DNA of 52,412 nucleotides from contig CACKXF010000006.1 of the NCBI GenBank assembly GCA_902604065.1, positions 1-52,412 on the forward strand. The letters run 5' to 3'. The notes below the pieces were generated by a model, which ran no database searches, had not been told where the DNA came from, and saw nothing but the letters and a program-made list of their open reading frames with translations. The DNA comes from an uncultured Pelagibacteraceae bacterium. Lineage in GTDB: Bacteria > Pseudomonadota > Alphaproteobacteria > Pelagibacterales > Pelagibacteraceae. Both the position numbers and the translations under genes were made by a program. Shown here piece after piece: positions 48,068 to 52,412 of this stretch. Positions within the stretch are counted from its first letter, which is position 1. Every line of letters begins with the position of its first letter.

Positions 48068-50225
48068 TTCTTTTTAATGCTTTTTGTATAAATCTTGGAG
48101 TTAAGCTTTTTATTGGATTTACCGTTGTTTTTATATTGTCAGGTGTGCCTTTCATTTTAAAGCTTATTCCAAATAAACCCTCACCAATTTCCTTGGGAAT
48201 TAAAATATCTCCTACTATAGGAACTTTAGATAAAAACTTATTTAAAGTTTTTGCAGGAACCATAGTTCCTCTCAAACTTACTAGGTCTGTTTTGGATTCT
48301 ACGTAACCTTCCATTAAAACAGAAATACTTGGTCCGATCGCATACAACTCTCTTAGATTTAAAATATTATCATTTTTTTCTATTTTCATTTCTAATTTAT
48401 CAAAAGACAAACCTTCTCCGGACATTGCGTCAGCCATACCACCGAAATCAGCTAGCGATAATAACTTTACTATATTAGGTGCATCTTTAACTTTGAAGTT
48501 TTCAACAATAAGATTTGAATTGCTTTTTTGAGAATTATAATAGGAATTGAATAACAATTTACCTCCAGACAAACCCTTAAAAAAATTATAATTTTTTAAT
48601 AATGGTCCCGGCAAGTCTGAATAAACTTCTAAAATTTTCATTTTAGAAATTTCATCTTCTCTTAAGGATATATCAATATACTTATCCTTATAGAATTTAC
48701 CTTTCGATATTATTTTATTAAATTTTCCTCTTTTAACAGATCCAATAAGACTAAAATTAGATATTTTTTCAGAAAAATTATTTGTTATTTCGCTTATATT
48801 TATTGAGATTTCTTTATTTACATCATTTAAAAATTTAGAATTATCTCTTTTGTCTAGAAAATTTGTCAGATTACTTGCGTCATATTTTGATCCTTTAATT
48901 TCTAATTTATCATTAAGAAGTACACTAAAATTATTATTTAACTTATTATCTTTAAAAGTCTTGACTATAATGTTATCAAAATTCTTAAGTTGTTTGTTTT
49001 TAATAAGCATTTTATTTATTTCGATAAAGTTTTTATTTTCTTTTAAAGAAATTCTTTTTAGATTAATTGACTTCTCTCCTATTTCTAGATCTGTATTAAA
49101 ATTAACAATTTTATTTTTAGAATTGAAATTTATTATAGGTATACTAATTTCATCATTAAAATCTAAATTAATATATATTTTCTGAAGTTTAGATAAGACG
49201 TTTTTAAATTCAAATTTTTGACTCTGTTTATTATTTAATTTGTATAGACCAGATAAATAGATATTTTTATTTTCGCCTTTATTATAATCAATTTTAAATT
49301 CAGTTTTTTCAAAATTTAGACTTTCAACACCATTTTTTAAAAAATCAATTTTTATTATATCTTTAAAATTTAAACTTGAATTTTTAATAACGCCAGATGC
49401 TTTTATTTTATAATTAATTAATTTCAAAGTTTTGTCGAATTCAAGGTTAAATAAATTAGTTAAGCTACTGTTAATCTTTACGGTATTAAAATTTTCAAGT
49501 ATTTTTTCATCAAAAAAATTTCCTATTTCTTTTTTTGATAAATTAAAATTTGATTTAATTTCACCATTAAGACTTAATGAGTTTGAATTATCAAATTTAA
49601 CAAATCCAGAGTTAATTTGAAATCCACTTATTAAACCTCTCAAATTATCTATTTCACCGTAATTTTCTTTTATAGAGTATATAAAACTTGAATTATTTAT
49701 TTCTATATTTTTAAAAAGCGCAAATAAATTTTTAACATATCCATTAATTTCATAATTAGAAATTTCATTGTTTTTTAAATTTAAATCAACATTGAAACTT
49801 ATACTACCAGTTTTTACTTCATTGAGAAAAAATTTTTTTAAATTTGATGGTTTAAAATATTTTATAATTTTTTTAACTTCTTGTATATCAGTTTCCTCAA
49901 AAGAAATATAAATTTTATCTATTTCTGTAGAGCCAGTTAAAAAAGATTTAAAATTAATATTAGCTTTAATTTTTTTTACATTTAAATTGGTCTCATAATA
50001 TTTAATTTTTGGTTTAGAAGTTGTTATAAAAAAACCTAATTTTTTTAAATCTACTTTAATTTTTATTTTGTTTAAATCAATTCTAGCATTTGGTTCGTTC
50101 AAGGATATTTTGCTTTCTAATAAAGAATTAAATTTTTCTGTCTCATATCCAAATATTGACAAATAAATCAATGAAAAAAAAATCAAAAAAGATATTGATA
50201 ATATTGATAAAAAAAAAATTCGCAT
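48060..50225 (-). CDS. AsmA/YhdP-like envelope protein
   Basis: A 721-residue protein with one N-terminal membrane helix (about residues 3-25) and a long beta-strand-rich periplasmic region with repeated AsmA-type strands. The C-terminal part (LSLADFGGMADAMSGEGLSFDKLEMKI, then VPIVGDILIPKEIGEGLFGISFKMKG) is typical of the AsmA/DUF3971 family, implicated in phospholipid transport between the membranes. It lies 2 bp after prfB... reading in the opposite sense it is the next gene downstream of prfB on the same strand. A run of ten T follows its third codon. Confidence 0.75.
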   Translation of the reverse strand: MRIFFLSILSISFLIFFSLIYLSIFGYETEKFNSLLESKISLNEPNARIDLNKIKIKVDLKKLGFFITTSKPKIKYYETNLNVKKIKANINFKSFLTGSTEIDKIYISFEETDIQEVKKIIKYFKPSNLKKFFLNEVKTGSISFNVDLNLKNNEISNYEINGYVKNLFALFKNIEINNSSFIYSIKENYGEIDNLRGLISGFQINSGFVKFDNSNSLSLNGEIKSNFNLSKKEIGNFFDEKILENFNTVKINSSLTNLFNLEFDKTLKLINYKIKASGVIKNSSLNFKDIIKIDFLKNGVESLNFEKTEFKIDYNKGENKNIYLSGLYKLNNKQSQKFEFKNVLSKLQKIYINLDFNDEISIPIINFNSKNKIVNFNTDLEIGEKSINLKRISLKENKNFIEINKMLIKNKQLKNFDNIIVKTFKDNKLNNNFSVLLNDKLEIKGSKYDASNLTNFLDKRDNSKFLNDVNKEISINISEITNNFSEKISNFSLIGSVKRGKFNKIISKGKFYKDKYIDISLREDEISKMKILEVYSDLPGPLLKNYNFFKGLSGGKLLFNSYYNSQKSNSNLIVENFKVKDAPNIVKLLSLADFGGMADAMSGEGLSFDKLEMKIEKNDNILNLRELYAIGPSISVLMEGYVESKTDLVSLRGTMVPAKTLNKFLSKVPIVGDILIPKEIGEGLFGISFKMKGTPDNIKTTVNPIKSLTPRFIQKALKRTK

Positions 50226-50227
50226 AA

Positions 50228-51317
50228 TTATCTATTTATAACACCTGCTTCTATAAATTTATCTATGTTTCCATTTAAAACTCCTTCAGGATCGGAGCTT
50301 TCAGTTTTATTTCTTAAATCTTTTACAAGCTGATAAGGTTGAAGTACATAAGACCTAATTTGGTGGCCCCATCCAATTTCAGTCTTTGACTCCAAATTTT
50401 TTAAATTATCTTTTTCCCTTTTTTGAATTTCGTACTCATACAATCTTGCTCGAAGCATTTTATAGCAAGTTTCTTTATTCTTATGTTGGGATCTCTCATT
50501 TTGACATTGCACAACTATTTTTGTTGGTAGATGAGTAATTCTTACTGCGCTGTCAGTAGTATTTACGTGTTGTCCTCCTGCTCCACTAGATCTGTAGGTG
50601 TCAATTCTAAGCTCGCTATCATCAAATTTAATATCAATACTATCGTCTATAACGGGATAAACCCATACGCTAGCAAAGCTAGTATGTCTTCTAGCTCCAC
50701 TATCAAATGGAGAAATTCTAACTAATCGGTGCACACCAGACTCACTTCTCATAAGTCCATATAAATTAATGCCAGAAATTTTTAATATAGAAGACTTTAT
50801 TCCTGCTTCTTCTCCTTTATGCTCAGAAATTATTTCATAATTAAACTTTTTTTTATCAAACCATTTTAAATACATTCGTTTTAGAATATCGGCCCAGTCT
50901 TGACTTTCGGTACCACCAGCACCCGCATGTATTTCTAAATAGATGTCAAGTTTGTCATTTTCTTTTGATAAAAAACAATTTACTTCTGTTTTTTTTAAAT
51001 CAATAAATAATAAGTTTAGTTTTTCGTAACAGTCTTTAATAACTGACTCGTCCTTTTCATCTAAACTTAATTTGTACAATTCAGATATATTTTGGATTTC
51101 ATTATTAAAACCATTAAAAGAAGCTATTAAGTCTTCGTAAAATTTTTTCTCTCTTAGTGTTGTTTTGGCTTTATTTTGATTTTTCCAAAAATTTTCTTTT
51201 GATATTTCTGATGATAAATTTTTAAGTCTCGTTGTAATATCATTTTTTTCAAAGATACCCCCTTATATTTCCAAGAACTTTATTTGCTTCGTTTATTTTT
51301 GTATTGAATAAATTCAT
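50228..51317 (-). CDS. prfB: Peptide chain release factor 2, programmed +1 frameshift
   Basis: Terminates translation at UGA and UAA. The coding sequence is in two frames: 22 codons from ATG 51317 to a UGA at codon 23, then a +1 shift into the frame starting GAA at 51250 and ending at 50228, giving 362 residues. Release-factor motifs are SPFDSGARRHTS (the SPF tripeptide is specific to RF2) and SSGAGGQHVN (GGQ). The ATG overlaps the stop of the penicillin-binding protein gene by one base (TAATG). Low RF2 levels slow termination at the UGA, favouring the shift and restoring RF2. Confidence 0.95.
51249..51263 (-). promoter_or_regulatory. prfB recoding site
   Basis: AGGGGGTATCTTTGA on the minus strand: an internal Shine-Dalgarno-like AGGGGG three bases before the CUU slippery codon and the in-frame UGA. 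The sequence is identical to the E. coli site up to the UGA; here the next base is A rather than C. The frame change is confirmed by RF2 sequence on both sides. Confidence 0.95.
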
Positions 51318-52412
51318 TAATAAAACTGCCTAAACTTTATAAGATTATCATAATTATAACTTGAAATTAATTCCTTATTATTAATATTGTTAATATCTTT
51401 AAGCTTAAATGCTTCAAGAATAAAGTCTTTGTCATCAAAATCTGACTGCTTACCAGTATTATAATTTATTGGAGCGAAATAAATATCATTGGGAATTGCA
51501 AATTCTTGGAAATCATCTTTAAAAAGAGCTTTTTGGACAAAATTTTTAAAAATAGGGAGAGCTGCCTTTGAGCCAGTTTCAAATTTTCCTAAAGTTTTTG
51601 GATTATCAAAACCAACATATACCCCGATGACTAAATTAGAGCTATATCCAATAAACCAAGCATCAAAATTATTATTAGTAGTTCCTGTTTTACCGGCTAT
51701 AGGAACTTTTAAATCTTTTAATTTTTTTCCTGTTCCTCTTGTAATTACACCTTTTAAAATAGATGTTATTTGATAAGCAGTTTGTTCACTAATAACCTTC
51801 TTTTGATTAAATTCTATTACAGGTAAATTAGTATTTAAGTCATCCTCAGAAAATCTATCGCAACCTTTACATTTTGCAAACTCTGATAGAAAAATAGTTT
51901 TTCCTCTTCTATCTTGAATTCTATTTATTAAAGTAGGTTTAACTTTTTTTCCTCCATTAACAAAAGTTGCATAACCAGTAGTTAAATTTAAGAGTGAAGT
52001 TTCTACAGATCCTAATGATACTGATAATAATTCAGGTATATCGTCATATATTTCGAGTTCTTTAGAAAGATTTAAAATTTTACCTAAACCTAAATTTTTT
52101 GCAATTCTGACAGTCATCAAATTTCTTGAAAATTCAATTCCTTTTCTTAAAGTAGATGGACCATAAAACTTTTTACCATAATTTTCAGGTTTCCAATCTT
52201 TTAGTCCAATGCCTTGTTCTGCAATGAATGGGGCATCAAGTACGATTGAATTTGGAGATAATCCATTTTCCATAGCAGCGGCATAGACAAAAGGTTTAAA
52301 GGCTGAACCAGGTTGTCTTTTAGCTTGAGTCACTCTATTAAATTCACTTGAAATATAACTAAAGCCCCCAACTAATGCCTTTACCTCTCCAGTATAAGGG
52401 TCTAGAGCGATA
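51317..52412 (-). CDS. mrcA: Class A penicillin-binding protein, C-terminal part only
   Basis: Peptidoglycan transpeptidase; the 5' part with the glycosyltransferase domain is beyond the right edge. The frame is open from 52411. Visible are ALDPYTGEVKALVGG, the catalytic SxxK in QPGSAFKPF, the SxN motif SRN, and KTGTT, with AWFIGYS and VGFDNPK following, all as in PBP1a. The C-terminal tail is about 60 residues beyond the domain. It sits directly upstream of prfB with a TAATG overlap. Confidence 0.93.
   Translation of the reverse strand, partial: IALDPYTGEVKALVGGFSYISSEFNRVTQAKRQPGSAFKPFVYAAAMENGLSPNSIVLDAPFIAEQGIGLKDWKPENYGKKFYGPSTLRKGIEFSRNLMTVRIAKNLGLGKILNLSKELEIYDDIPELLSVSLGSVETSLLNLTTGYATFVNGGKKVKPTLINRIQDRRGKTIFLSEFAKCKGCDRFSEDDLNTNLPVIEFNQKKVISEQTAYQITSILKGVITRGTGKKLKDLKVPIAGKTGTTNNNFDAWFIGYSSNLVIGVYVGFDNPKTLGKFETGSKAALPIFKNFVQKALFKDDFQEFAIPNDIYFAPINYNTGKQSDFDDKDFILEAFKLKDINNINNKELISSYNYDNLIKFRQFY

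Noticed and set aside
48850-49185. A 111-codon plus-strand open frame inside the AsmA-like gene
   Set aside because: Repetitive leucine/serine composition from the complement of a beta-strand-rich gene; no start signal.
50228-51079. prfB as a shorter gene starting at TTG 51079
   Set aside because: RF2-like sequence continues upstream to a canonical recoding site and an ATG at 51317.
1-52412. CRISPR arrays, transposases, integrases, toxin-antitoxin or phage genes
   Set aside because: No spaced direct repeats and no such protein families were seen on either strand.

Overview
This AT-rich, gene-dense window looks like a streamlined marine alphaproteobacterium of the SAR11 clade (Candidatus Pelagibacter type). 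This rests on very low GC, almost no intergenic DNA, an alphaproteobacterial gene order (nuoA-N, birA, coaX, rnj, DUF1467, proS, lolC, lolD, dnaE; tig-clpP-clpX-lon; iscR-sufBCDSU) and protein families I recognise. No database search was run, so the taxonomic call is inference. There is no non-coding stretch over 300 bases, no CRISPR array, no insertion sequence and no phage gene.

Positions 1-23521 are one minus-strand run of 22 genes whose gaps never exceed 3 bp: the 14 subunits of NADH:quinone oxidoreductase (complex I), then biotin ligase, type III pantothenate kinase, RNase J, a small membrane protein, prolyl-tRNA synthetase, the LolC/E-LolD lipoprotein exporter and the replicative polymerase subunit DnaE, which runs off the left edge. 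The pantothenate kinase reading frame is broken by one base at a run of ten A.

Positions 23717-26048 hold a two-gene plus-strand islet (SAM methyltransferase and polytopic membrane protein) beside the 3' end of a tRNA-Val/tRNA-Asp pair, followed by a zinc-ribbon membrane protein. A minus-strand block (26820-37253) carries an unusual epimerase-cupin-C-methyltransferase fusion, then lon, clpX, clpP, tig, tRNA-Leu, a WecA/MraY-like transferase and an EamA transporter. The plus-strand glnA (37358-38764) separates this from the suf iron-sulfur assembly operon (38768-44869), headed by an IscR-type regulator.

The right end carries an alpha/beta hydrolase, anmK, tyrS, an AsmA-like envelope protein, prfB with its programmed +1 frameshift, and the 3' part of a class A penicillin-binding protein. 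Much of the window therefore covers respiration, Fe-S assembly, protein quality control, envelope and sugar synthesis, and translation. Two near-consensus Fur-type boxes lie upstream of the two Fe-S-rich operons (nuo and suf), suggesting shared iron control. The window is mostly core genome; the most unusual items are the poly(A) frameshift in coaX, the triple fusion, the tRNA-adjacent islet, and the very short leaders of tig and lon.
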